DNA of 64,000 bases from contig CAVVAM010000013.1 in NCBI GenBank assembly GCA_963746265.1, positions 62,001 to 126,000 of the forward strand, given 5' to 3'. The notes beneath the pieces are model-generated. The model was given only the letters and a program-made list of their open reading frames with translations. It was not told the DNA's origin and ran no database searches. The position numbers and the translations under genes were made by a program. Source of the stretch: Ilumatobacter sp963746265. Its GTDB lineage: Bacteria > Actinomycetota > Acidimicrobiia > Acidimicrobiales > Ilumatobacteraceae. This document shows positions 41,396 through 50,603 of the stretch, in pieces (positions within the stretch are counted from its first letter, which is position 1; each line of letters opens with the position of its first letter).

Positions 41396-42226
41396 TCAGG
41401 CGGTCCGACCCCACATCAGGATTCGTTTGAACGCGTAGAAGTACGGCTCCACGCGACCGATGCGGTCGAGGAGCTCCTCGCGGTACGCATCGACGAACGG
41501 CTCGTGGAGGTGGTCGGGTAGACGGCGGAAGAAGCGGGTCAGCGACGACCCCTTCGTCCATTCGACCACGTCGGCCGACGAGTCCATCAGCTGCGGATAG
41601 ACCTGGAGGCGCACGTGCGGTTCGACGAGACCGAGCTCGTGGAGCAACGTCGCGTACCGCTCGGGCGCCAGCACGTTCTCGGCGACCGGGTCCGGCGGTG
41701 GTTCGCCGTCGAACGCGGAGGCGAACGGCTCGAACCTTGCGACATGGGAGCTCGCGAGATGCGACGGGTGGTCGTGGTTGGCCGGTACCTGAACGGCGAG
41801 CTGCCCCTCGGGAGCGAGCGCGGCGACCCACCGCTCGAGCACCGCATGGTGATCGGGCACCCAGTGCAGCGCGGCGTTGGCGAGCACCAGGTCGTGATCG
41901 CCGTTCGACGTCCACCGCGAGATGTCCCCGTACTCGAAGTCGACCTCCACCCGTCCGTGCGACTCGGCGACCTCGAGCATGCTCGGCGAGTTGTCGATGC
42001 CCGTCATGTGGCCGATGCCCAGAAGCTCCGCCACCGACACCGTCAGTGCCCCGGTGCCGCAGCCCAGGTCGACGGCGCGGTCGAGCGCGCCACGGTGGAT
42101 GAGGTCGACCAGGTCCCAGAACGGGCGCGCCCGTTGCGATTCGAAACGTGTGTACTGCTCCGGGTCCCAGTCCGCGTTCGTCACACCTGCATGTGACCCG
42201 TCTTCGTCGGCCTTGTCAAGGCGCAC
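41396..42226 (-). CDS. Trans-aconitate 2-methyltransferase-like SAM methyltransferase
   Basis: This 276-residue protein has the class I motif AVDLGCGTGALTVSVAELLG, ANAALHWVPDHHAVLERWVA and QVPANHDHPSH. Those last two blocks are characteristic of Tam (trans-aconitate methyltransferase) and close relatives. Tam methylates trans-aconitate to limit inhibition of the citric acid cycle. A GTG about 14 codons further in (VTNADWDPEQYTRFES) matches Tam N-termini better than the first ATG. The specific substrate remains inferred. Confidence 0.85.
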   Translation of the reverse strand: MRLDKADEDGSHAGVTNADWDPEQYTRFESQRARPFWDLVDLIHRGALDRAVDLGCGTGALTVSVAELLGIGHMTGIDNSPSMLEVAESHGRVEVDFEYGDISRWTSNGDHDLVLANAALHWVPDHHAVLERWVAALAPEGQLAVQVPANHDHPSHLASSHVARFEPFASAFDGEPPPDPVAENVLAPERYATLLHELGLVEPHVRLQVYPQLMDSSADVVEWTKGSSLTRFFRRLPDHLHEPFVDAYREELLDRIGRVEPYFYAFKRILMWGRTA

Positions 42227-42280
42227 CTCGTGACATCCGCAGCCACGACGGCTGGTGAGCCGGGAGCCCCCGAGCCGTCG

Positions 42281-43459
42281 CTAGTCCCCGGCGACGGGGA
42301 CCCCGGCCCCTTCGGCCGCGGCGTGGGCCTGGGCAACGGCGTCGGGAGCCTCGGCGTCGAGCTCGAATTTGATGTACTCCGAGCCGGTGTCCTCCCAGTC
42401 CTCGAACTGGATCACGTTCATCTCCTCGAACCGACGACGCAGCCACTGGTCGTTGCGATCGAGCAGACCGAGCTTCTTGCAGTTCGGCACGATCTTGCTG
42501 AACAGCATCATCTGGAACAGGTCGCGCGTCGGGTCCTTGAGTACGAGCGGCACCACGTCGCGCGGGTTGACGCCGTGCTTCTCCCAGACCTCCTGCGACA
42601 GGAAGCGGTCACGCATGCGGATCGCTGCCTCGAACGCGAACTCCTGGCGGTCCTTCATCTCGGCGTCGGTCATGCCGTCATAGACCTCCTTCAACGACAG
42701 CACACCGAACGCGACATGCCGCGCTTCGTCGCTCATCACGTAGCGGAGCATCTTCTTCAGGAGCGGCTCCTCGGTCATCTGGTGCATGAAACCGAACGCT
42801 GCGAGTGCGAGCCCTTCGACCATCACCTGCATGCCGAGGTACGTCATGTCCCAACGCGAGTCCTGGATGATGTCGTCGAGGAGCATCCGCAGGTGGGCGT
42901 TGACCTGGAACCCGCCGCCGAGCTTCTCGTCGATGTACCGATGGAACACCTCGACGTGTCGGGCCTCGTCGATGGTCTGTGTCGAGGCGTACAGCTTGGC
43001 GTCGTACCACGGCACCGTCTCGACGATCTTCGCGGTGCAGAGCAGCGCGCCCTGCTCACCGTGCAGGAACTGCGACAGCGTCCAGCGCCGCTGGTCGATG
43101 CCGAACTCCAGCCACTCCTTGTCGCCCCACTTCTCGACGACGGTGCCGTCGTAGTGGTCGGCGGTGAAGCCCGACTGCTCGGCGGCGCGGTCGGCGGTCA
43201 CCACCTGTTCGAGGTCGACTTCGGTGTCCCAGTCGAGGTCGGTGGTGGCGTTCCACTGGCCGACCTTCGCCTTCTCGTACAGCTTGCGCAGCTGCGGCCG
43301 GGCCAGCGAGTAGTCCCAGGTGAAGATCGCGTCGGCGTTGTCCTTGACGACGTGCTCGACCTCGTCGACGTCGGTGTTGACCACCGACAGGATCGCTTCG
43401 ACGTCGTTGATGTCGTCGCGACCGATGATCGCTTCGTTGCTGGAGTGGGTGACGCTCAT
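42281..43459 (-). CDS. Ferritin-like diiron protein (RNR R2/AurF-like)
   Basis: The 392-residue helical protein contains paired diiron ligands: GEQGALLCTAKIVE, TIDEARHVEVFHRYI, VEGLALAAFGFMHQM and SDEARHVAFG. Two E-x-x-H motifs of this spacing define the ferritin-like diiron oxygenase/oxidase fold. Such proteins include RNR small-subunit-like and N-oxygenase-like enzymes; the reaction here is unknown. Its ATG overlaps the stop of the TetR gene (ATGA), so it is the likely regulated target of that repressor and its dyad operator. Confidence 0.86.
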   Translation of the reverse strand: MSVTHSSNEAIIGRDDINDVEAILSVVNTDVDEVEHVVKDNADAIFTWDYSLARPQLRKLYEKAKVGQWNATTDLDWDTEVDLEQVVTADRAAEQSGFTADHYDGTVVEKWGDKEWLEFGIDQRRWTLSQFLHGEQGALLCTAKIVETVPWYDAKLYASTQTIDEARHVEVFHRYIDEKLGGGFQVNAHLRMLLDDIIQDSRWDMTYLGMQVMVEGLALAAFGFMHQMTEEPLLKKMLRYVMSDEARHVAFGVLSLKEVYDGMTDAEMKDRQEFAFEAAIRMRDRFLSQEVWEKHGVNPRDVVPLVLKDPTRDLFQMMLFSKIVPNCKKLGLLDRNDQWLRRRFEEMNVIQFEDWEDTGSEYIKFELDAEAPDAVAQAHAAAEGAGVPVAGD

Positions 43460-44073
43460 GATGACTCCTCGATGGTGCGGTGGTGGTCGATGTGGACGGG
43501 CTGGCGGATGGAGGCGGACAGGACGGACAGACCTGGGCGCAGGAACGCCCGAGCCGATTCGACGTCGCCGAGATCGACGTGATCACTCGGTGCCAGGAAG
43601 TACGAGATCGTGATACGAACGAGCAGGTCGATCAGCGGTTCGGCGAACTCGGGATCGAGGAACGGCTTCAGGATCGGCCCGAGATAGTCGTTCGCGACCC
43701 GGATGATCTGCGGTACGCCGTCGACCGTGAGTTCGGAGAGCACCGCGCCCGGCTCGGACGCCAACATGATCGCGAGATGGCGATCATCCCGGAGTTCACG
43801 GGTCGCGGTGACGACCAGACGCACGACCAGGTCCTCGAGATCGTCGGTGTCGACGATCTCGGTGGTCAACGTGTCGAAGAACTCGGCACGCTCGCGGGCG
43901 TGCAGCGCGTCGAACAGCACGTCCTTGCCACCCGGGTACAGGCGGTACAACGTGGCGCGTGACACACCGCTGGCCCCGACGATGTCGTCGACGGTGACCT
44001 TCTCGATGCCCCAGCGCTCACAGCAGGACTTCGCGGCATCCAGAATCCGGGTCTCCGCGTCGGGCATACGCAT
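43456..44073 (-). CDS. TetR family transcriptional regulator
   Basis: The 205-residue protein has an N-terminal TetR helix-turn-helix (VTVDDIVGASGVSRATLYRL, YPGGKDVLFDALHARE). The remaining helices form a ligand-binding/dimerisation domain. It is coupled to the diiron gene by an ATGA overlap. A perfect nine-base-arm dyad lies three bases upstream of its start, so autoregulation and control of the diiron protein are expected. The ligand is not predictable. Confidence 0.93.
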   Translation of the reverse strand: MRMPDAETRILDAAKSCCERWGIEKVTVDDIVGASGVSRATLYRLYPGGKDVLFDALHARERAEFFDTLTTEIVDTDDLEDLVVRLVVTATRELRDDRHLAIMLASEPGAVLSELTVDGVPQIIRVANDYLGPILKPFLDPEFAEPLIDLLVRITISYFLAPSDHVDLGDVESARAFLRPGLSVLSASIRQPVHIDHHRTIEESS

Positions 44074-44075
44074 CG

Positions 44076-44106
44076 GATGAGACGATAAGACAGAAACCGT
44101 CTCATC
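44076..44106. promoter_or_regulatory. Inverted repeat upstream of the TetR gene, probable operator
   Basis: GATGAGACG (44076-44084) and CGTCTCATC (44098-44106) are perfect inverted copies separated by 13 bases (ATAAGACAGAAAC). The element starts three bases from the TetR start codon. It is less GC-rich than its surroundings, fitting a promoter/operator. Size and position are typical of TetR dimer sites. Confidence 0.72.
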
Positions 44107-44189
44107 GTCAAGGCACCACGTGATGCATCGTCGGACCGAGCCCGGCGCGAACGTGGCGCACGCCCCCGACGAAATGGTCGTGCTGGGCC

Positions 44190-44599
44190 GGGACGCGGCG
44201 GGGCCGTGGCACTTCGCCCGGTCGACCGTTCGGCCTCGTCGACGACGACGGCGACGACCCCGGCCGTCTCAGCGCAGACCGACTGCGGCAGGCAGCCCTC
44301 GCCCGATCACTGGAGACGAATCGCGAGGTCGTGCTGCTCGGCGAGATCACCTCGGCCCCCGGATCCCGGGCTCGTCGGCGAGGTCCTCGACGTCGTGCGC
44401 GATCTCGAGCCGGAGGGCATGACGATGCTGCGCGCCAACCAGAAGAAGCGCTTCGTCCGTGAGATCGCCGACCAGGTGCGCTTCGTCCACGAAGGCCAGA
44501 TCCCGCAGGCTCTCTCCGCCCACCGAGCCGTTCGGCACACGACCCGAGGAACCGACGCGGCGGCTCCTGCGGCGAGTCAGCGTGACCGGACGGAGATGA
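44190..44599 (+). pseudogene. Remnant of polar amino-acid ABC transporter ATPase (GlnQ-like)
   Basis: The plus strand preserves pieces of a GlnQ-type ATPase in three frames. GLVDDDGDDPGRLSADRLRQ is followed at once by AALARSLETNREVVLLGEIT (the Walker B-region), so the central portion with the Walker A-distal and signature regions is deleted. After a frame change comes GLVGEVLDVVRDLEPEGMTM, then REIADQVRFVHEGQI and, in another frame, EPFGTRPEEPTRRLLRRV. The catalytic D-E of Walker B is G-E here. It is clearly non-functional and has no intact permease or binding-protein partner nearby. Nothing else is seen in 44107-44620. Confidence 0.72.
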
Positions 44600-44623
44600 C
44601 CGCGCCGGACGCTCATGGGTCGT

Positions 44624-46252
44624 TCAGGAGGGCGGGAGCTCGTACGTGGCGAACTCGTCGCGCAGGGTCTTCTTCGAGAACTTCCCGACGCTGGTCTTGG
44701 GCACCTCGCCGATGAAGACCACGTCGTCGGGGAGCTGCCACTTGGCCACCTTGCCCGCGAGGTAGTCGAGGACCTCCTCCTTGGTGACCTCGGCGCCCTC
44801 GGCCGGCACGACGCACGCCAGCGGGCGCTCCGACCACCGTGGATGCGGCACTCCGATCACCGCCGCCTCGGCGATCTTCGGGTGGGCCATGAGCTCGTTC
44901 TCGAGCTCGACCGACGAGATCCACTCCCCTCCCGACTTGATGAGATCCTTCGTGCGGTCGACCAGCCGGATGCGGCCGCGGGCATCGACCGCAGCGACGT
45001 CACCCGTGCGCAGCCAGCCGTCGGCGGTGAAGCTGTCGCCGGCGCGTTCGTCGTCGTAATACGTCGCCGCGATCCAGTTCCCGCGACACTGCAGCTCGCC
45101 ACTGCTCTCGGCGTCCCACGGCACCGGCTCCTGCGATTCGGGATCGACGACGCGCATCTCCACCCCGAAGCTGATGCGCCCGACCATCGTGCGGAGCTCG
45201 GCCTGATCGTCGACGGGCAAGGTCGCCTCGTCGACATCGAGATGGCAGACGGCTGCGATCGGGCTCGTCTCGGTCATGCCCCACGCCTGGAGGATCGGCT
45301 TGCCCAGCTGCTCGCGATACGCCTCGGACAGCGCCTTGGGAACCGCGGAACCTCCGCACGGGATCGCTCGCAGGCTCGAGGTGTCACGACCTTCGAGAGC
45401 GGGCAGCACCTGCATCCAGATCGTCGGCACGCCGGCAGCCACCGTGACTCGTTCCTCGACGATGAGGCTTGCGAGCGCCGGGCCCGAGAGGTCGGGACCC
45501 GGCATGACGAGCGAGGCACCCGACGCGACGGCGGCATGTGCGAGACCCCAGGCGTTGGCGTGGAACATGGGTACGACGGGCATGATGACGTCGGCCTCAC
45601 GTGCGCCGAGACTGTCGACGGTCATGGCGCCGAACGTGTGCAGGAACGTGCTGCGATGGCTGTAGAGCACGCCCTTCGGATTGCCGGTCGTGCCGCTCGT
45701 GTAGCACATGCTCGCGGCCCGGTGCTCGTCATCGACGAAGAAGTCCACCGGGTCGGCGTCGGCGAGCAGCTCTTCGTAGTGCAGGAGGTCGTGGCCGTGC
45801 AGGTCGTCGGGGATCGCACCGGTGCCATCGTCCATCATCACCAGGTGCTTCAGCCGCTCGAACGTGGGCAGCAACGGAGCGAGCAGCCCGAGCAGCGACC
45901 GGTCGACGAAGATCACCTCGTCGTCCGCGTGGTTGACGATGTAGGTGAGCTGGTCGGGGAACAGCCGGATGTTGAGGGTGTGCAGCACCCTGCCGGTGCA
46001 CGGCGCCGCGAAGTACAACTCGAGATGCCGCGCGGTGTTCCAGGCGAACGTCGCGACCCGGCCGTCGGCCGAGACGCCCAACTGGTCGAGTACGCCTCCG
46101 AGGCGACGGGTCCGCTCGGCCCACGCCGCGTAGGTCGTCCGTTCGCGTCCCGAACCCGTGGCGGTGACGACGGCCTTGTGCCCGTGGTACCGCTCGGCGC
46201 GGTCGAACAGATGGGTGATCGTCAACGGCACGTCCTGCATCAGCCCTCGCAT
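44624..46252 (-). CDS. Acyl-CoA synthetase (AMP-binding, fatty-acid/medium-chain type)
   Basis: The ATG at 46252 gives 542 residues (MRGLMQDVPLTITHLFDRAE). The AMP-forming motifs are complete: P-loop MCYTSGTTGNPKGVLYSHRS, AWGMTETSP, DGWLRTGDVAAVDARGRIRL and the catalytic lysine in KTSVGKFSKKTLRDEF. It activates a carboxylic acid to its CoA thioester via the adenylate. YSHRSTFLH and the overall pattern resemble long- or medium-chain acyl-CoA ligases. It converges with the decayed GlnQ remnant; chain length is unknown. Confidence 0.94.
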   Translation of the reverse strand: MRGLMQDVPLTITHLFDRAERYHGHKAVVTATGSGRERTTYAAWAERTRRLGGVLDQLGVSADGRVATFAWNTARHLELYFAAPCTGRVLHTLNIRLFPDQLTYIVNHADDEVIFVDRSLLGLLAPLLPTFERLKHLVMMDDGTGAIPDDLHGHDLLHYEELLADADPVDFFVDDEHRAASMCYTSGTTGNPKGVLYSHRSTFLHTFGAMTVDSLGAREADVIMPVVPMFHANAWGLAHAAVASGASLVMPGPDLSGPALASLIVEERVTVAAGVPTIWMQVLPALEGRDTSSLRAIPCGGSAVPKALSEAYREQLGKPILQAWGMTETSPIAAVCHLDVDEATLPVDDQAELRTMVGRISFGVEMRVVDPESQEPVPWDAESSGELQCRGNWIAATYYDDERAGDSFTADGWLRTGDVAAVDARGRIRLVDRTKDLIKSGGEWISSVELENELMAHPKIAEAAVIGVPHPRWSERPLACVVPAEGAEVTKEEVLDYLAGKVAKWQLPDDVVFIGEVPKTSVGKFSKKTLRDEFATYELPPS

Positions 46253-46437
46253 GGCGCCGAAGGTACCAAGGGCTGGCAGGTCGGACACGATCGCGACCGC
46301 CGCCACGGACGACCTCGCCTCTCGGATCGCCCACATGCCGGAGCGTTCGGCTCCGGGCCGGGAGTCGGCGAGGCCGAGACCGCTCGGTTCGCCGGGCAGA
46401 CCGAGACCGCGCTGACGCGGCGATAGCGTCAACCGAC

Positions 46438-47082
46438 ATGACGGACGTGACCGACGACTCGTCGTTCGGTCCCGACCGACCGAGCTGGGCGCCACTCCCC
46501 CTGGCAGCGTTCGTCACGCTCCTCATCTGCACCAACATCGCCGGCGCCACGTGGGCGAAGTTGCTCGAATCGAGTCCGGAGGGGCTGCTCCTGCTCTCGT
46601 CGCGGAACCGCTACCTGGTGTTGGCCCTCGGCGCCGACGTGTCGTCGATCGGCTACTGGGCGATCGGCTTCGCTCGGATCGCTCTTGCGTTCGTGGTCTG
46701 CCACCTCATCGGCCGCGCCTACTCCGCCACCGCCCTGAAGTGGTTCGTGAAGTATCTGGGCGTCACCCCGGAGGCCCTGGAGCAGTTCAACAACGGCTTC
46801 GCGAAGGCCGAGTGGGTCGTCATCCCGTTCTTCGCCGGCAGCAACCTGGTCGCCGCGTTGAGCGGCGTGCATCGCACGCCGTGGCCACGGCTGGCTCTCC
46901 TGCTGAGCGTCGGCATCGTCGGTCGGCTCGTACTCATCTGGTCGCTCGCCCAGATCTTCGAGGAGGAGCTGGAAGGCTTCGTCGGCTGGCTGCAGAAGTA
47001 CTCGTGGTGGATGGTCGGCATCTCGGTCGTGATCGTGCTGCTGGTCAACGTCCGCAACTTCCGCCAGGGTGCCGCCGGCTGA
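46438..47082 (+). CDS. Polytopic membrane protein with VTT/DedA-like region
   Basis: This 214-residue protein has five to six hydrophobic segments. WVVIPFFAGSNLVAALSGVH resembles the re-entrant FxxR/G-x-N block of SNARE-associated/DedA (VTT) proteins, though the canonical arginine is absent. DedA relatives move lipids or act in membrane homeostasis. It precedes tpx by 12 bases on the same strand, so they may be co-transcribed. The family assignment is moderate; function is unknown. Confidence 0.75.
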   Translation: MTDVTDDSSFGPDRPSWAPLPLAAFVTLLICTNIAGATWAKLLESSPEGLLLLSSRNRYLVLALGADVSSIGYWAIGFARIALAFVVCHLIGRAYSATALKWFVKYLGVTPEALEQFNNGFAKAEWVVIPFFAGSNLVAALSGVHRTPWPRLALLLSVGIVGRLVLIWSLAQIFEEELEGFVGWLQKYSWWMVGISVVIVLLVNVRNFRQGAAG

Positions 47083-47094
47083 TACAACTGCCGC

Positions 47095-47592
47095 ATGGCT
47101 CAAGTCACACTTCGCGGCAACCCCTTCAGCACCAGCGGCGAACTTCCCGCTGTCGGTTCATCCGCTCCCGGATTCTCGCTCGTCGGCAGTGATCTCTCGG
47201 AGATCACCGCCGATTCGCTCGGCGGCAAGAAGGTGGTGCTCAACATCTTCCCGAGCATCGACACGCCGACGTGCGCTGCGAGCGTGCGGGCGTTCAACGA
47301 GCGCGCCGCAGGCCGCGACGACACCGTGGTGGTGTGCGTCTCGGAGGATCTCCCGTTCGCGGCGGGGCGGTTCTGCGGCGCCGAAGGAATCGAGAACGTG
47401 ACCACGGGCTCGGCGTTCCGCGGCAACTTCGCCGACGACTACGGCGTGCGACTCGAAGACGGGCCGCTGGCCGGGCTGACGGCTCGCGCCGTCGTGGTGC
47501 TCGACGAAGCCGGCACGGTGCTGCACACGCAGCTCGTGGGCGAGATCGCCGACGAGCCCGACTACGACGCTGCCCTCGCTGCCCTCGGCTGA
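47095..47592 (+). CDS. tpx: Thiol peroxidase Tpx
   Basis: This 165-residue atypical two-cysteine peroxiredoxin begins MAQVTLRGNPFSTSGELPAV. The peroxidatic cysteine is C60 in DTPTCAASVRAFN, and the resolving cysteine is C94 in AAGRFCGAEGIENV, the Tpx spacing. It reduces hydrogen peroxide and alkyl hydroperoxides in the cytoplasm with thioredoxin. With the predicted DsbA-like selenoprotein it contributes to thiol-based redox defence. The start sits 12 bases after the membrane-protein gene. Confidence 0.96.
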   Translation: MAQVTLRGNPFSTSGELPAVGSSAPGFSLVGSDLSEITADSLGGKKVVLNIFPSIDTPTCAASVRAFNERAAGRDDTVVVCVSEDLPFAAGRFCGAEGIENVTTGSAFRGNFADDYGVRLEDGPLAGLTARAVVVLDEAGTVLHTQLVGEIADEPDYDAALAALG

Positions 47593-47646
47593 CAACCGGT
47601 CGACCCGGTATCGGGCTCGTCCGCGGACGATCGGCGCGACCACGGG

Positions 47647-47997
47647 TCACGTCGTCGTCGACGTCGACGCAACGAGATAGCCCAGGAGACAGACGATCAG
47701 ACCCATCACGACCCAACGATCGGTCGAATGCGACACTCCGTACCGGACGGTCTCGGTGACCATGAGACCGAGCTGCATGACGACGATCCATCCGATGGTC
47801 ACCGTCGACATCTCGGTGTAGCCGATCGCCACGACGAACAGCACGAAGAGCATGATCGACGAGACCAATCCGGCGATGAGCACCCATGGACTCCGACGCA
47901 GCAGCCACTCCTTCGCCAGCACCGACTCGGTGACATCCAGCCCCGCCAACAACAGCGTCAGCCCGATCACGATCGCTGTCCCCCCGAACGTTCTCAT
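47647..47997 (-). CDS. Small four-helix membrane protein
   Basis: The ATG at 47997 gives 116 residues with four hydrophobic segments (GTAIVIGLTLLLAGLDV; PWVLIAGLVSSIMLFVLFVV; IGWIVVMQLGLMVTE; WVVMGLIVCLLGYLVA). The C-terminus is ASTSTTT. I do not recognise a family; length and topology recall small multidrug-resistance-like or DUF proteins, without their key acidic residue. It follows dapB by 41 bases on the same strand and may share its transcript. Confidence 0.72.
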   Translation of the reverse strand: MRTFGGTAIVIGLTLLLAGLDVTESVLAKEWLLRRSPWVLIAGLVSSIMLFVLFVVAIGYTEMSTVTIGWIVVMQLGLMVTETVRYGVSHSTDRWVVMGLIVCLLGYLVASTSTTT

Positions 47998-48038
47998 GCA
48001 CCACAGAGACGATCCGGCGCGGCCTGATACGCGCGCCG

Positions 48039-48824
48039 TCAGATTTCGAGGAAGTGCTCGAGGCCGACCGTGACGCCCGGATGGGTTCCGATCTTCCGGC
48101 ACGCGAGCACGACGCCCGGCATGAAACTGCCGCGGTCGTAGCTGTCCTGCCGGATGGTGAGTGATTGGCCCTCCGCGCCGAAGATCACCTCCTGGTGGGC
48201 GACCAGGCCGTGCTGACGAACGGAGTGGACGTGCACGCCACCTGGACCGGTACCGCCGCGGGCGCCCGGAAGCACCTCGTGTTCGGTGGGATCTGGGCGC
48301 CACGCGACGTCGCCACGGGCTGCGGCCAGCCGCTCGGCCGTGTTCATGGCCGTGCCGGACGGTGCGTCGATCTTGCGGTCGTGGTGGTACTCGATGATCT
48401 CCGCCGTGTCGAAGAACGGTGCCGCGAACTCCGCGAGGCGAATCATCACCACTGCGGAGATCGCGAAGTTGGGGGCCAGCAGGCAGTGCGCGGCGCCATC
48501 GCCGAACGTCGACCTGATCGCGGTCAGGTCGGCGTCGGTGAATCCGGTGGTCCCCACGACCGCATGCATGCCGTGCATGGCGAGCCACGGCAACGTCACA
48601 CGTGCGGCGTCGACGACCGTGAAGTCGACGACCACGTCACAGCGGACGTCTGCAAACGTACGGAGCTCACCACCGATCGCGACACCATTGCGCTCCTGAC
48701 CCGCCGCCCGAGGATCGACGGCGGCGACCAGCTCGAGGTCGTCGGTGGATTCGATCGCTGCGCAGACAGCGGCACCCATGCGACCGCCGGCACCGTTGAC
48801 TCCGACTCTGATGCGTTCGCTCAC
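48039..48824 (-). CDS. dapB: 4-hydroxy-tetrahydrodipicolinate reductase
   Basis: GTG 48824 gives 261 residues starting with the Rossmann loop RIRVGVNGAGGRMGAAVCAA. The catalytic block EIIEYHHDRKIDAPSGTAM and GTTGFTDADLT are diagnostic of DapB. It reduces dihydrodipicolinate with NAD(P)H, the step after DapA. dapB sits between the pnp-M16 genes and dapA-rnj on the same strand; the usual cluster is split here by plus-strand genes. The long open frame upstream of the start is antisense to the LuxR-like gene and is rejected. Confidence 0.95.
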   Translation of the reverse strand: MSERIRVGVNGAGGRMGAAVCAAIESTDDLELVAAVDPRAAGQERNGVAIGGELRTFADVRCDVVVDFTVVDAARVTLPWLAMHGMHAVVGTTGFTDADLTAIRSTFGDGAAHCLLAPNFAISAVVMIRLAEFAAPFFDTAEIIEYHHDRKIDAPSGTAMNTAERLAAARGDVAWRPDPTEHEVLPGARGGTGPGGVHVHSVRQHGLVAHQEVIFGAEGQSLTIRQDSYDRGSFMPGVVLACRKIGTHPGVTVGLEHFLEI

Positions 48825-48902
48825 GATCACCGACGGTAGCCACGGCGGAGCCGCACCGGAAACCGGCGGGGGCGAACACGGCCGATCGCTAAGCTTCGCG
48901 AG

Positions 48903-50528
48903 GTGGGATCGCATTCGGTGCCAGCCGCCGGTCCGCACTCGTGGCGCCGACGTAGCGACGAGCTCGCGTCTCGTTCGGACCTGACCCCGGGCGAGCTCGA
49001 CGAACTCGCCGACGCCTGGTTCTGGCTGGATGATCCGGTCCGGTCGATGGCCGTTCGTCGGGAGGCCTACCGACGACACGTCGACGCGGGCGACGTTCGC
49101 GGCGCGGCAGCCGCTGCGTGGCGACTGTTCGCCGACCATCATCTCGTCGGCGAGATCGCACCGGCGACGGGTTGGCTCGAACGATGCCGTCGACACGTCG
49201 AGGAGGGCGCCGGCCCGGTCGCGGCGGGCTGGCTGGCGATCGCCGAGGCAGACTGTGCGGCGACGGCCGGCGACCACGCCGGAGCACTCCGCCACGCCGT
49301 CGCCGCCGAGGAACTCGGTCGGCGATCGGGCGACCAGGACGTGACGGCAATGGCGCTCCAGGCCGCTGGGCGGGCGCGGATCGCACTCGGTGACCGAACC
49401 GACGGCCTGCGAAGTCTCGACGAGGCCATGGTTGCCGCCACGAATGGTGAGCTCCAGGCACTGTTCACCGGATGGGTGTTCTGCAACGTCGTGTCGACCT
49501 GTTACGCGATCGCGGACCTCCGGAGAGCGACCGAGTGGAGCGATGCAGCGTCGCGGTGGTGCGCCACCTTGCACGACGGCCTGATGTATCCCGGATTGTG
49601 CCGCGTCTACGCCGTCGAGCTCGCATACCTGCGAGGCGAGTGGGACGAAGCGTCGAACGATGCCCGCCGAGCCTGCGAGGAACTCACGGCCTACGATCCC
49701 CGCTACGCGGGCGCGGCGTTCGCGCTGGTGGGCGATTTCCACCGTGTTCGCGGCGAGCTCGACGAGGCCGAAGCAGCCTACGCACGCGCCCACGGGCTCG
49801 GATGCCTGCCGCAACCGGGCCTCGCGCTCACGCAACTCGCCCGCGGCAACACCGATGCGGCGATGGGCGCCCTGCGGTCGGCATGGGCCGAGGCTCCCGG
49901 TGCTCCGCTTCCGCGCGCCCAGCTGCTGACGGCGGTCGTGGACGTGGCGGTCACCGTCGGCGACGTCGACGGGCTCGAAGCTGCGGTCGCCGAGCTCGGG
50001 GCGATCTCGGCGGCGGCGGACAGCTCGCTCCTGTCGGCGGTGGCCGACGCCGCCCGCGGTGTACGGTCGCTGCACCTCGGTGATCCGCATGGAGCGGTCA
50101 CCAGCTTGCGGGCGGCCGCCGCTGAGCTGGACCGGCTGGGCTTCCCCTATGAGGCGGCTCGGCGCCGCGTGCGACTGGCTGATGCGCTCATCGCAGCGGG
50201 CGATCCGATCGACGCCCGTCTCGAGCTGCACCAGGCGATCGCCCGGTTCGACCGTCTGGGCGCCGTGCTCGACCTCGAGGACGCTCGACGTCGGCTCGAG
50301 CCAGCGATCCGGGACGAGACGTGTCCGCTCAGCCCGCGTGAGCTCGACGTGCTCCGGCTCGTCGCCGCCGGGCGGACGAACACCGAGGTCGCGGACGAGC
50401 TGATCATCAGCCATCACACGGTGGCGCGACACATGACGAACGTGCGGACCAAACTCGGCGTCGGCTCCCGGGCCGCGGCGACGGCACTTGCCTACGAACA
50501 CGGCTGGCTCAACAGGAACCGCGTCTGA
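48903..50528 (+). CDS. LuxR family regulator with TPR-like repeats
   Basis: The GTG start gives 541 residues. The body is a long superhelix of Ala-rich TPR-like helices (for example DLRRATEWSDAASRWCATLH and ARNDAR-type pairs). The C-terminal domain (about 475-540) is a LuxR helix-turn-helix: LSPRELDVLRLVAAGRTNTE, VADELIISHHTVARHMTN, VRTKLGVGSRAAATALA. No P-loop NTPase or receiver domain is present, so it is not a MalT/LAL or response regulator. It probably senses a protein partner or ligand through the repeats. It is divergent from dapB over 78 bases. Confidence 0.88.
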   Translation: MGSHSVPAAGPHSWRRRSDELASRSDLTPGELDELADAWFWLDDPVRSMAVRREAYRRHVDAGDVRGAAAAAWRLFADHHLVGEIAPATGWLERCRRHVEEGAGPVAAGWLAIAEADCAATAGDHAGALRHAVAAEELGRRSGDQDVTAMALQAAGRARIALGDRTDGLRSLDEAMVAATNGELQALFTGWVFCNVVSTCYAIADLRRATEWSDAASRWCATLHDGLMYPGLCRVYAVELAYLRGEWDEASNDARRACEELTAYDPRYAGAAFALVGDFHRVRGELDEAEAAYARAHGLGCLPQPGLALTQLARGNTDAAMGALRSAWAEAPGAPLPRAQLLTAVVDVAVTVGDVDGLEAAVAELGAISAAADSSLLSAVADAARGVRSLHLGDPHGAVTSLRAAAAELDRLGFPYEAARRRVRLADALIAAGDPIDARLELHQAIARFDRLGAVLDLEDARRRLEPAIRDETCPLSPRELDVLRLVAAGRTNTEVADELIISHHTVARHMTNVRTKLGVGSRAAATALAYEHGWLNRNRV

Positions 50529-50603
50529 GCCCTCGAGGCCCGACGCGGAAATTGGCTGATTCGGGCGATGCGCCGGCGCTGGATCGGTCCGTACGTTCGA
50601 ACG

